Shown piece by piece: positions 13,752 to 21,695 of a stretch of DNA of 38,004 nt; positions within the stretch are counted from its first letter, which is position 1, and each line of letters opens with the position of its first letter. A program made the translations under genes and the position numbers. The stretch spans positions 1 to 38,004 of the IMG/VR virus record IMGVR_UViG_3300042402_002010. One strand, 5' to 3'. The notes under the pieces were generated by a model. The model was not told where the DNA came from, did not search any database, and saw nothing but the letters and a program-made list of their open reading frames with translations. The stretch comes from a virus.

Positions 13752-14360
13752 GTTGTTCCTTCGATTATACAACAGTCTATCGTCAATGTCAACGGGCGAC
13801 CTTGAAATTTTTTTCGTTCTCGCCAGAAATTGCTGTTGAACTTCTTTAAAACTCCAAGGAGTACCAAACTGTACCCCATCTCTTTTATTATCCACGCCTA
13901 CATCAAGCGTGAGACTGCCAGAAGCAACGTCCTCACGATGAAGTCTGCCATGAACATGACCATACAGCATCCAACTTTTCCTATAACTACCAGACCAACT
14001 TCTCATAGGATAATGGCACATAAATATCTTTTGATTGATATATAGAATCATTTTTTGATCAGATACACTAGAGAATCCACTAGTGAATTTAGTTGGTTCA
14101 TCATGATTGCCAAGAATAATATGAACATTTTTACAAACTATTCTTTCTCTATAAGATAGAGCAGTTCCGCCTTTATGGCAGAAATCTCCTATAATGTAAA
14201 GAATATCGTTTTGTCCAACTGTTTCGTTTATAGAAGAAATAATCTTAGCATCCATCTCTCCACCAGTAGAAAATGGGCGATTACAATATCCTATAATATT
14301 CCTGTGTCCAAGATGAAGATCAGCAGTAAAAAATACTTTCTGACCAACTATCTTATCCAT
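13743..14360 (-). CDS. Calcineurin-like metallophosphoesterase
   Basis: 205 residues. Metal-site motifs in order: ADLHLGHRN (D14, H16), IIGDF (58-60), GNHDEP (84-87), HYPMRS and GHVHGR (134-139). It resembles small bacterial and phage phosphoesterases that cleave phosphodiesters; the substrate is unknown. The last 25 residues are encoded by the promoter and leader hairpin of the next gene, so this tail may be functionally neutral. A second phosphoesterase is at 33039. Confidence 0.85.
   Translation of the reverse strand: MDKIVGQKVFFTADLHLGHRNIIGYCNRPFSTGGEMDAKIISSINETVGQNDILYIIGDFCHKGGTALSYRERIVCKNVHIILGNHDEPTKFTSGFSSVSDQKMILYINQKIFMCHYPMRSWSGSYRKSWMLYGHVHGRLHREDVASGSLTLDVGVDNKRDGVQFGTPWSFKEVQQQFLARTKKISRSPVDIDDRLLYNRRNNAR
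13764..13792 (-). promoter_or_regulatory. Perfect sigma70 promoter
   Basis: -35 TTGACA, 17 nt, -10 TATAAT, with ACGATAG in the spacer. It is located inside the 3' end of the phosphoesterase gene. Confidence 0.87.
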
Positions 14361-14364
14361 TAAA

Positions 14365-14550
14365 TTAATCCTCTGTTGGGAGAACCAGTGCCATTATTAA
14401 ATATACCCAGAAAAGAATACTGCCAGTGAAAATTGCACCAGCGACGAATCCTAGTCTTACCACAGAAATATCCAGACCTATACTTTCTGCTATTCCTCCA
14501 CAAACACCCAAGAAAACTCTATTCTTATTACTCTTGTGAAGTTGACTCAT
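14365..14550 (-). CDS. PspC-domain protein
   Basis: 61 residues that are essentially one PspC domain: RVFLGVCGGIAESIGLD then VVRLGFVAG and a hydrophobic segment (about 34-57) ending in ALVLP. In bacteria PspC domains are membrane sensors or partners in phage-shock and envelope stress. A free-standing phage copy might blunt host envelope stress; this is inference. The start overlaps the 40-codon gene upstream, with SD AAGGGGTC. Confidence 0.85.
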   Translation of the reverse strand: MSQLHKSNKNRVFLGVCGGIAESIGLDISVVRLGFVAGAIFTGSILFWVYLIMALVLPTED

Positions 14551-14650
14551 ATGTAGACCCCTTAATAATTTGTTGAATTTGATAAGATGAATAACCAGAA
14601 ATCAACATTGCTTGGGAGTATCCGACTACTGGAATAAGTTCTGATATCAT
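14528..14650 (-). CDS. Small protein, 40 residues
   Basis: A short frame begins at an ATG that overlaps the previous stop (ATGA) and ends inside the PspC gene, with a 23-nt overlap. The sequence MISELIPVVGYSQAMLISG then YSSYQIQQIIKGS suggests one amphipathic helix. Coupling to both neighbours supports translation, but nothing identifies a function. Confidence 0.5.
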   Translation of the reverse strand: MISELIPVVGYSQAMLISGYSSYQIQQIIKGSTYESTSQE

Positions 14651-14931
14651 GATTTTTCCTTTGGTGAGTATAGAGTAACCTTAAGTATTATATACCCATC
14701 TCTGCCACTGTCAATATTTTGTATTAAGGATATTCTCCCCTTGCCCAAAAAAGAATCGCCAACTAATAAGAATGGCCCGCCATCTAAATTAGCAGAAGTT
14801 ATTATTGAAATATCTGATTGACAACCAAATTTTGCCCAATCACTTTCTCCCTCAATTAGATATTCATATTCACCGATTTGTGTAATTATTCTTTTGTTCT
14901 TATTATCTTTAGGCCGTAAGCACTGACTCAT
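14647..14931 (-). CDS. Hypothetical protein, beta-rich
   Basis: 94 residues, unrecognised. Alternating strands with many Gly (ITSANLDGGPFLLVGDSF, DGYIILKVTLYSP). Overlaps the coiled-coil gene by 23 nt. Confidence 0.6.
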   Translation of the reverse strand: MSQCLRPKDNKNKRIITQIGEYEYLIEGESDWAKFGCQSDISIITSANLDGGPFLLVGDSFLGKGRISLIQNIDSGRDGYIILKVTLYSPKEKS

Positions 14932-15124
14932 TAAAAGACTCGCTATCGAGAATGTAACCTTGATTATTTTCTGACGTTAGGTTAGCAAGAACGTCTTTTA
15001 GTCTTTGGTTTTCTATCTCAAGGGTATTCATTATTTTTTCAGCTTGGTTTAAAGCTTTTTGAAGAGACTTAACTCTATTAGCTAATTGATCGTTCATGTA
15101 TTCTGTTGCTGTTCTGACAACCAT
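14909..15124 (-). CDS. Small coiled-coil protein
   Basis: 71 residues; about residues 10-50 form a heptad-rich helix (LANRVKSLQKALNQAEKIM). The start has a perfect SD, AAGGAGG. A -10-like TATACT lies upstream but no -35 is convincing, so it may be read through from the previous operon. Unknown function. Confidence 0.65.
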   Translation of the reverse strand: MVVRTATEYMNDQLANRVKSLQKALNQAEKIMNTLEIENQRLKDVLANLTSENNQGYILDSESFNESVLTA

Positions 15125-15169
15125 GATTAGCCTCCTTGATATGAGTTTGACAACCTTATAGTATACACC

Positions 15170-15535
15170 TTAGAGATTAAGTCCATCTAAGAATTTTCGC
15201 AAATCTTTCAATTGATTTTTATCTAGCACCACCTGATCAGAGTATGGCTTTTTGTCAAACAAAACCTTGTAACAATACCTTAGTCTCTGCCATAATGACA
15301 TCTTATTGCTATAGTTTGTATAATTCTCAAATATCGCCAAATCGGCCATGTCTATTTCATGATCGTATTCAATTACTAATATTTCACTCTTACAAGAACA
15401 CGGAATGAATAATGTTTTATTTTCTTTTAGGTTTGTTACGCTTCCCATCTTTTTTCTTTCTAAAAATTCTTTCGTAGTTTTTGTCCCAAGTCTCTTGAGA
15501 AACCAAACTCTCTCGTCTTTTAGAACCCTTACCAT
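15170..15535 (-). CDS. Conserved phage protein with CxC motif
   Basis: 121 residues. FIPCSCKSEILVIEYDHEID then MADLAIFENY, followed by MSLWQRLRYCYKVLF and VVLDKNQLKDLRKFL, fits a widespread small family in phages and bacteria whose function is not known. The CSC pair may bind metal. SD and start are ambiguous; the start at 15535 follows GGAGAG at the end of the previous gene. Confidence 0.6.
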   Translation of the reverse strand: MVRVLKDERVWFLKRLGTKTTKEFLERKKMGSVTNLKENKTLFIPCSCKSEILVIEYDHEIDMADLAIFENYTNYSNKMSLWQRLRYCYKVLFDKKPYSDQVVLDKNQLKDLRKFLDGLNL

Positions 15536-15544
15536 TTTGCATAA

Positions 15545-16243
15545 TTAACTCTCCAGAACATAGCTCCAGTAACGACTATCCTCTTTCTTTTGAAGATCAT
15601 CCCAATAGATCGACCTTGCTACATAAGATGGGACTTTCAATTTGCCACAGTTAACCATCCAATGTCGTTCCATCTTCTTATAGATTTCTGAACCAACCTT
15701 GCTCTTATTATACTTCAGAGCTTCAACGTCGTAAAGCCTAAGTTGATGAATATCTCCACAGAGTACCCTTGCCTCATTAGGATGAATCATTTCAAGAGCA
15801 AAGCTAATCTTAGCCAATCCAATGCCGCTAATCTTATTCAGAATACTGTCTCGCTTCTTAACATGATACTTCTTGGTGGTCAGATAAAAATCTTTAGGAT
15901 TAGCCCAAAACTTGGTGCTAAAATCCCAGATATAAGAGGTACGATTATTGTGCAGACCAACACCGCTCTTGTGCAATTTTGTCAAAAGAGTTTCTTTACT
16001 GTCCAGCCACTCGCTAAAATTCTTAATAGCATTATATCCCTTAACATTACCCTGCCAAGTTGTGTGGACACTGCAATACGCAAAGAGATAGCGACGAAAA
16101 ATATCTTCGTCAGTCTTGGGGCGAATAGTTTCCCAATAGTCTTTATAAGCGACTACCTTATCCTTGGGAAAATTCTTAAAAAACTCATCAGCCTTGCTCG
16201 TACTCATCACGACCGGCTTTTTCTCAACAACGATCTCTGTCAT
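15545..16243 (-). CDS. HhH DNA-glycosylase-fold protein
   Basis: 232 residues from the ATG at 16243, which has GAGGACACT. The region LNKISGIGLAKISFALEMIHP then RVLCGDIHQLRLYDV resembles the helix-hairpin-helix plus catalytic aspartate of endonuclease III/OGG-type glycosylases (GIG followed by GDIH). The N-terminal part is helical. Expected role: removal of damaged bases or DNA binding. The usual lysine is not obvious, so it could be a monofunctional glycosylase or only a DNA-binding protein. Driven by the promoter at 16281-16309. Confidence 0.6.
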   Translation of the reverse strand: MTEIVVEKKPVVMSTSKADEFFKNFPKDKVVAYKDYWETIRPKTDEDIFRRYLFAYCSVHTTWQGNVKGYNAIKNFSEWLDSKETLLTKLHKSGVGLHNNRTSYIWDFSTKFWANPKDFYLTTKKYHVKKRDSILNKISGIGLAKISFALEMIHPNEARVLCGDIHQLRLYDVEALKYNKSKVGSEIYKKMERHWMVNCGKLKVPSYVARSIYWDDLQKKEDSRYWSYVLES

Positions 16244-16280
16244 AGTGTCCTCAAAGGTTGGTTCCAAAGTGTATGCTGTG

Positions 16281-16309
16281 ATTCTACACTAGAGCTATCG
16301 TCTTGTCAA
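16281..16309 (-). promoter_or_regulatory. sigma70-type promoter
   Basis: -35 TTGACA, 17-nt spacer with ACGATAG, -10 TAGAAT. It drives the HhH gene at 15545. Confidence 0.8.
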
Positions 16310-16336
16310 GACCTGTTTCTTTAATTTTTACCACGC

Positions 16337-17026
16337 TCAGGGGTAAGAATCTTTTTTATTATAACCACACTGTTTTTCTATATTCCAATATATATTTTTA
16401 TTGACATGTTCTAGATCGTTTTGTGATATTGAATAATTGTTAGGTGGATTTATTTCAAGCAATCTTGCGGTTTCTGGAAATCTTGGTCGCATTTTCATGT
16501 CAAACATATTACTAATATAGTTATAATAATACATCTGATCCGATATAAAATCTTCATATCTGATAAAAACATAGTTATGTACAAGAATTGGTAAAATATA
16601 TAGTAGATATAGCGTTTTTAAATATCTTAATTCGTATATGTCTTTATATCTTACATTATCCCAGTAACACCTATCTATTAATATTTCTTTTTCATTAGAG
16701 TCTACAGAAAACCAATCTTTGAGATATAAAAAATTAGGACGTATTATTGGAGAATGATGTGGTTGTCTATTATTTGCTAGAATCCAATCATATGGATTTC
16801 TAATGATACAAATAAATATAGTATCATGAGAGCTGGCTAACCCTCCTATATCACAAAAGCCAATAAAATGTTTGTGACCATATTCATCTGTGAAATTTGC
16901 TTCAAAATTCAACGCTATAGCATTTTGAAGTAGTTTTGTGCCAGAGTGTCTTTCTCCATAGATTGTGAATTTTTTAATCGTAGTGACTGGATCTCTCACA
17001 CAATTAATAACTCTATCATTATTCAT
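16337..17026 (-). CDS. Sulfotransferase-like protein
   Basis: 229 residues. The N-terminus FTIYGERHSGTKLLQNAI (20-37) matches the PAPS 5'-phosphosulfate loop. FICIIRNPYDWILA (71-84) matches the 3'-phosphate-binding motif, and YVFIRYEDFIS matches the later conserved strand. Relatives move sulfate from PAPS to sugars or proteins. A phage copy could modify host surface polymers or the virion, together with the glycosyltransferase at 20055. Acceptor unknown. Start ATG 17026; the following gene is 7 nt away. Confidence 0.75.
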   Translation of the reverse strand: MNNDRVINCVRDPVTTIKKFTIYGERHSGTKLLQNAIALNFEANFTDEYGHKHFIGFCDIGGLASSHDTIFICIIRNPYDWILANNRQPHHSPIIRPNFLYLKDWFSVDSNEKEILIDRCYWDNVRYKDIYELRYLKTLYLLYILPILVHNYVFIRYEDFISDQMYYYNYISNMFDMKMRPRFPETARLLEINPPNNYSISQNDLEHVNKNIYWNIEKQCGYNKKDSYP

Positions 17027-17033
17027 GATTTAA

Positions 17034-17429
17034 CTATTTTTTTGACACTAAAGGCTCATCTATGGTATAGTAATATTCCCAAGTTTTCCATCTAACTCTG
17101 GTACTAAGGACATTTTTTATTTCTTTGCCTTGTTTGTCTTTATATTTAACTATTGCCCAATAAAATTCTTCAGCTTTAATTACGTCTTCAATAACCGTAA
17201 ATTCTTCTGGACACCCAACTTCAGCCCATATCCTTAACTTTCCTATTTCTCTTACATGATTCTCTATCTCCGCATTATATTTGATAGGGAAAAAGATATT
17301 ATTAATTGATCTTTCAACAAGAACATATTTGTGTCCAAACCATTCTGAATTACAAATAAATCCTATAGAAAAACCTGTAAATAGAATAATCCAAGGGTAT
17401 AAAAGAGATCTGATAATAATTTTGATCAT
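17034..17429 (-). CDS. Membrane-anchored hypothetical protein
   Basis: 131 residues. Residues about 3-27 form a hydrophobic anchor, followed by a polar domain with WAEVGCPEEFTVIEDV and RVRWKTWEYYYTID. No known domain. CTGGAGAC gives the SD. It is the first gene of the operon from the promoter at 17458-17485. Confidence 0.65.
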   Translation of the reverse strand: MIKIIIRSLLYPWIILFTGFSIGFICNSEWFGHKYVLVERSINNIFFPIKYNAEIENHVREIGKLRIWAEVGCPEEFTVIEDVIKAEEFYWAIVKYKDKQGKEIKNVLSTRVRWKTWEYYYTIDEPLVSKK

Positions 17430-17457
17430 TAAGTTGTCTCCAGTAAGGCGGGATAAC

Positions 17458-17485
17458 TTTATACACCATACTGGAAACTGGTCAA
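17458..17485 (-). promoter_or_regulatory. Promoter with TTGACC -35
   Basis: -35 TTGACC, 16-nt spacer, -10 TATAAA, without the CGAT motif. The TGA stop of the upstream HNH gene is inside the -35 box. Confidence 0.65.
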
Positions 17486-18477
17486 TTGCTCTTATTTTTT
17501 ACTTCCCTTACATATTTCATTAATGGGTTTTCTTGTTTTGGTATTGTGGTCTTATGATTTTTTGTCCATACTGGCAATTTGCCAAACGGATTTACCCTTT
17601 TTCTAGGTTTCTGTTTTTGGTATTCTTGTTGGTGAAGAATCTGAACAATTTCTTCCTGTTCTATTTGTTTTTTCTTTCGATATTCTTCGTCTCTGCGTTG
17701 TCTTTTTTGTTCCTCTGTGTCATTATTTTTTCTTGATTCTTTAATGAAATATGGATGTTCAGCAATAGTTTTTTTTAGCTTATCACTTGCTTCAGGATGA
17801 TTAAACAGTAATTCTATTAGCGGTCTATGATTATCTAAATATCTCCTAATATTTTTTTTGCTTTTTCTACTGTATTTGCGAACCGTATTGGTAATAAAAT
17901 CTTTCCTGTTTTCATCAGTAGCAGGAGCAAGAGTTTTGTATTGCTTATTTCTTTTACGTTTATGTGTCTTGATATAAGAATCAATATCATCTCTAAGAGA
18001 TTTAATTTCGGGTTTTGGTTGTTCTTTTTGTTTTTCTATTGTTCCTTTATCTGATAAAACAACAGGCTTTTTCTTATATTTTTTCTTGCGATTATTTTTT
18101 GGCTCTAGTATTTGAGATCTACTATAACCAATATCGCTATTAAATTTTTCAGCCCAAATTTGCCATTCGTCTAAAGTATTTTTGCTATGCTCACCAAATA
18201 GTTTATTCAACAAGCCTTTCTTTTCAGAAACTCTTTTATCTTGTTCAACAAAATTATGACATGGTTCACATAACGTAATTAATTCATGCTGATCTCCTTG
18301 ACCTAGCATGATAATTTTTGTGTAATCAATATGATGAACCATTTTAGATGGAGAGCCACAAACTTGACAACATCTACCGTCTCGTTCTAAAACTAGTTGC
18401 CTTATATTCCACCAAAGTCTAGACTTTATATATGCGTCATAACTTCTAAATCCTAGCTCTTTCCATGCTGGTGGCAT
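17482..18477 (-). CDS. HNH endonuclease with long basic C-terminus
   Basis: 331 residues from the ATG at 18477, right after the ligase stop. Starts at 18504 or 18552 are possible but would overlap the ligase. The HNH core is CQVCGSPSKMVHHIDYTK then LCEPCHNF, near residues 35-75. The following 230 residues are Lys/Arg-rich (KKKYKKKP, RKNNDTEEQKRQRRDEEY), typical of unstructured DNA or RNA contacts. The basic tail is much longer than in common homing HNH enzymes. No intron boundary is seen near the ligase gene. Confidence 0.8.
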   Translation of the reverse strand: MPPAWKELGFRSYDAYIKSRLWWNIRQLVLERDGRCCQVCGSPSKMVHHIDYTKIIMLGQGDQHELITLCEPCHNFVEQDKRVSEKKGLLNKLFGEHSKNTLDEWQIWAEKFNSDIGYSRSQILEPKNNRKKKYKKKPVVLSDKGTIEKQKEQPKPEIKSLRDDIDSYIKTHKRKRNKQYKTLAPATDENRKDFITNTVRKYSRKSKKNIRRYLDNHRPLIELLFNHPEASDKLKKTIAEHPYFIKESRKNNDTEEQKRQRRDEEYRKKKQIEQEEIVQILHQQEYQKQKPRKRVNPFGKLPVWTKNHKTTIPKQENPLMKYVREVKNKSN

Positions 18478-18481
18478 AATT

Positions 18482-19783
18482 CTATATATCTCTTTCTTCT
18501 CCATGAAGAATCTTAAAAGTGGGGAAGCGAAGACTAAGCCCACCCTTCTCATTTTCTGTCTCTTGAAAATATTGTACAGTTATTTGCTTTCCAAGAATCT
18601 TCTTAGGATTCTTATAAAACTCCTGCCTTTGTTCAATACTAAAGCCAGACCCTACTCTTACCGTATGACCCTTATGTTGAATCATGACACAACTCAACAT
18701 AGTCTCCTCACATTCTGCACCATCCTTAACATAACGAAATGGCCCCATCTCTGTGTCCAAAACTTCGTATTCGTCATCTGAGAACGCTTTATACTTCAAC
18801 AAGTCTTTGGATCGCTTGCCTTTATATGGAGCGTCAGATCGAAGCATAAGCCCCTCCCACCCATTCTGACTAGATTCCTTAATCATTTCTTGAAAGTGGG
18901 TTTCATCCTTAACCAAAGATTGTTCCAACAGTGTCAAGCAAGGACATTCATTCTTTCTCATAATCTCTGTAAGATTCTTGAGTCTGATACTAAATGGTCG
19001 ATTCTGTTCACCCTTCTGACTATAAAACTCATCATGAGTAATCATATCGAAAATCTTATAGGAAGGATTAGGAATAGTATGATCCTTCTTGCGAAGTTCC
19101 TTCATTACTCCTTGAAAATCCTCGTTACCATCTTCATCAACCAAACAAAGCTCTCCATCAAGAACTACATTAGTAAGACCCAAAGCTTTAATACCATCGC
19201 TAACAACGTCAAGAGTATCAAAGATTTTTCCCGTGCGGGAATAGAAGGTAGTATTGCCAGTAGCATCAACAATACCAATACATCTAGCACCGTCGATCTT
19301 CCTGCTAACATACCATCCATCCTTCCAGTCTACGATTTTAGGAACATACTTGTCCGCTAGAGCAACACTAAATGTTGGGATATGATCTGGAATAGCCTTA
19401 TTAATCAGCTTATCTCCAGCACGGGTTTTCAAATCCTTGTCAATGATGCAGTGAACGAGTTCTTCGTATTCTCTTTGGTTGTCAATAAAGCTATTAACTG
19501 CTCCAATGGCATCATGACCTGTAATTTCTCTGTTCTTCAAAGCATCCAATAGGTCAAATATAGACTTGTATACTTTACCACGCAGATGACTTTTCTTTTT
19601 AAGATTATCACTAGTCACATTATACTGCCAAAGAGGATGATAAGTATAGAGCAGAATCTTCTTAAGAAAATTCGCACCACTGTCATTAGAGGAAGTATAA
19701 TCCTCAATAATGCCAACCTTATCAAGTGTACTACTGGTTGCTTTCAGATCACGAACAAAACCATTAAGATGCTCAAACGACAT
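18482..19783 (-). CDS. ATP-dependent DNA ligase
   Basis: 433 residues from the ATG at 19783 (SD AGGAGAAAA). The nucleotidyltransferase lysine is K162 in SRKIDGARC. FYSRTGK (motif Ia/III region), VLDGELC, EGLMLRS and LLKYKAF follow in the usual order, and a final OB-like region has VQYFQETENEKGG then LRFPTF. It seals nicks with ATP in replication and repair. The N-terminal helical part resembles the T4 gp30 type. It is transcribed from the promoter at 19809-19837. Confidence 0.92.
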   Translation of the reverse strand: MSFEHLNGFVRDLKATSSTLDKVGIIEDYTSSNDSGANFLKKILLYTYHPLWQYNVTSDNLKKKSHLRGKVYKSIFDLLDALKNREITGHDAIGAVNSFIDNQREYEELVHCIIDKDLKTRAGDKLINKAIPDHIPTFSVALADKYVPKIVDWKDGWYVSRKIDGARCIGIVDATGNTTFYSRTGKIFDTLDVVSDGIKALGLTNVVLDGELCLVDEDGNEDFQGVMKELRKKDHTIPNPSYKIFDMITHDEFYSQKGEQNRPFSIRLKNLTEIMRKNECPCLTLLEQSLVKDETHFQEMIKESSQNGWEGLMLRSDAPYKGKRSKDLLKYKAFSDDEYEVLDTEMGPFRYVKDGAECEETMLSCVMIQHKGHTVRVGSGFSIEQRQEFYKNPKKILGKQITVQYFQETENEKGGLSLRFPTFKILHGEERDI

Positions 19784-19808
19784 TTTTATTTTCTCCTGTG
19801 TTATCCCA

Positions 19809-19837
19809 ATTCTACCATGCGATAGTCCGTTTGTCAA
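19809..19837 (-). promoter_or_regulatory. sigma70-type promoter for the ligase
   Basis: -35 TTGACA, 17-nt spacer with TATCG (reverse complement of CGATA), -10 TAGAAT with TGG in front. The upstream gene stops within the -35 box. Confidence 0.82.
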
Positions 19838-20046
19838 GTATCGTCTAATCGGTTTCGTTTCTTGAATACAATTGCCATAGACTGAACCAAATCGCTACCA
19901 GAAGTCTGAAACCAACAAGGAAAAAACGCATGAATTATCAAACAAAATCCCGCCAGTAAAGATAAACATCCAAAAAATACAGCAAATTTAAAATGCTGAT
20001 AATATGTCATATCATTTTCTATTAAATGTTTTTGAATTTTATTCAT
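19834..20046 (-). CDS. Small membrane protein, DUF6356-like
   Basis: 70 residues. HLIENDMTYYQHFKFAVFFG then a hydrophobic segment (24-43) and IHAFFPCWFQTSGSDLV fits a small bacterial and phage family I recall as DUF6356. Function unknown. The TGA is formed by the TTGACA box of the ligase promoter. Confidence 0.65.
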   Translation of the reverse strand: MNKIQKHLIENDMTYYQHFKFAVFFGCLSLLAGFCLIIHAFFPCWFQTSGSDLVQSMAIVFKKRNRLDDT

Positions 20047-20054
20047 ATCATTTT

Positions 20055-20786
20055 CTATGCTAATGGCAAAAAGTCGTAAAAATTATATCTTAATTTTGGT
20101 TCTAAAAATATTTTTCCAGTTAATACATTTTGATTTTTAATTTGATGATCTACTATATCAGCAGCCATTTGTGATATGTTTTTATGTGAAGCTCCATGAC
20201 CACTACCATGATAGCTTTGACTTCCAGACCAAACATAAATATAGAATATATTATCTATACCCACATCTTGAGTATAGTCTCCTAGTTTAGTTTTAAGTCT
20301 GGACATTAATGATATATCTAAAGAACAAGAATCTTCTGTTTCGTCGTATTTTACTTGTTCAAAAATACTTCTGTCAAACATATGTGTGCTATGAAATATG
20401 TTTCTAGAGAGCACAATATCTTTTTCGTTTTTTTCATAAAAAGCATTATGAGTATGAAATATTCCGTTAATCATGTGATCATAGCTATAGGACAATCTGT
20501 TTTTAAGAAAAACATCGTCATCTTCCCAAGTGGCTAATATATCATATTTACATAGTTCTATATTATGATTGAATTTTTTCCCTAAAGGAGTGATCCTTTC
20601 GGGATGATTGATGATTTTTACTTCAGGATGTTCAAAAATAAGTTCTTGTTTATTAAAATCATTCAGAATTACTAATTCTTTTGGGCCTGAGTAGTCTTGC
20701 TCAAGAAAACACTGTATGCTATTTTCTAGCAGTCTTTTCGGTCTCCCATATGTTGAGCAATAACAGGATATTCCGGGTAAACTCAT
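20055..20786 (-). CDS. Family 2-type glycosyltransferase
   Basis: 243 residues. The N-terminus ISCYCSTYGRPKRLLENSI resembles the nucleotide-sugar-binding start of GT2 enzymes. WEDDDVFLKNRL (87-98) is the metal-binding acidic motif. Likely action: transfer of a sugar to host surface or phage polymer. The acceptor and sugar are unknown. It overlaps the endonuclease VII gene by ATGA. Confidence 0.8.
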   Translation of the reverse strand: MSLPGISCYCSTYGRPKRLLENSIQCFLEQDYSGPKELVILNDFNKQELIFEHPEVKIINHPERITPLGKKFNHNIELCKYDILATWEDDDVFLKNRLSYSYDHMINGIFHTHNAFYEKNEKDIVLSRNIFHSTHMFDRSIFEQVKYDETEDSCSLDISLMSRLKTKLGDYTQDVGIDNIFYIYVWSGSQSYHGSGHGASHKNISQMAADIVDHQIKNQNVLTGKIFLEPKLRYNFYDFLPLA

Positions 20787-21127
20787 TGATTTTTGTTCCT
20801 AGATAAAAAATAGTTCATAGCGTTAGTAATGCCTATCATATTATCTCCAAGTTTACCTATGCCAGTATTGCATGGTTCGCACAACCATCCTCTAAAAGTA
20901 TTATCGTCATGATCATGATCTAAACACCATTTGTATGGTATTTTTTTACAACACTCACAAACTTCTGGTTTTGGTGGAGCTTTTTTATGTAGTTTGCTTC
21001 TTATCTTGGAATGTTTTTTAACACATTTTCGACATCTACTATCAAGATTATCCTTGTACATACTGTGTTTGGGAAAACTTGCCTTGTTTTTTCTTTTCAA
21101 ACAGTATGAACAAATTTTTCTGGACAT
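20783..21127 (-). CDS. Recombination endonuclease VII-like protein
   Basis: 114 residues. Zinc knuckle cysteines (CSYC, CRKC; then CECC), followed by WCLDHDHDDNTFRGWLCEPC and GIGKLGDN, the hallmark of T4 endonuclease VII-type proteins. T4 EndoVII (157 residues) cuts Holliday junctions, mismatches and branches during packaging. This shorter form keeps the catalytic LDHDH motif at 69-73 and the CEPC pair. It may serve with the RuvB-like helicase. Confidence 0.88.
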   Translation of the reverse strand: MSRKICSYCLKRKNKASFPKHSMYKDNLDSRCRKCVKKHSKIRSKLHKKAPPKPEVCECCKKIPYKWCLDHDHDDNTFRGWLCEPCNTGIGKLGDNMIGITNAMNYFLSRNKNQ

Positions 21128-21129
21128 AA

Positions 21130-21687
21130 TTATACTTGAATAGAAATTAGTTCTTCAATTTTTCTTAAGTTTTTAGCCTCAATAACATATGCTCCATGTA
21201 AAGACTTTATTTCTCCACCATATGGTTTTGACGGCAGATCATTATCATTAGCCCATCCAACAAGATATGTTTTATATGGTCTTTCCTTTGGAACTAATGC
21301 CAATACATAAATCCAGTTTGCGTGTCTTTCTTTTGGCCGAACCAATAATCTATAATTGAGAGGATTGTTAGAATATCTCATTAGACTACCTTTAATGTCC
21401 ACATTAGGTAGTCCAACTATATCTACTCCATTGTCTCCAGCGAGAGGATTAGAATTTGCTTTGTCTCTTGCTTTAATATATCCCTCTGAAGAACCAGTAA
21501 GGATCATCGACGCACAATAGGTTGATATTTGTCCAACCAACTGATCTTCTGCTAAATTAGATGCTCTCTTATCGGAGTTTCTGATTTGAGATTTTCCCCC
21601 AATTTCTGCTTTTTTAGCATTAGATATTATCAATTGAGTAAATTCTGCATCTACAGTATGTGAGATTACGTCATTAGAATTTATCAT
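21130..21687 (-). CDS. PD-(D/E)XK-like nuclease candidate
   Basis: 185 residues. Residues fit the fold: NLAEDQLVGQISTYCASMIL (Glu47 on helix 1), GDNGVDIVGLPNVDIKGSLM (D89, then D97-I-K99). A beta strand ILVRPKERHANWIYVLALVP and a small C-terminal domain end the protein. Restriction, repair or resolvase roles are typical of the superfamily; no specificity can be read. The gene lies between endonuclease VII and the tmRNA. Confidence 0.55.
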   Translation of the reverse strand: MINSNDVISHTVDAEFTQLIISNAKKAEIGGKSQIRNSDKRASNLAEDQLVGQISTYCASMILTGSSEGYIKARDKANSNPLAGDNGVDIVGLPNVDIKGSLMRYSNNPLNYRLLVRPKERHANWIYVLALVPKERPYKTYLVGWANDNDLPSKPYGGEIKSLHGAYVIEAKNLRKIEELISIQV

Positions 21688-21695
21688 AATATAAG

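Noticed and set aside
15160-15165. Possible -10 TATACT before 15124
   Set aside because: No acceptable -35 at 16-18 nt and no extended -10; not called.
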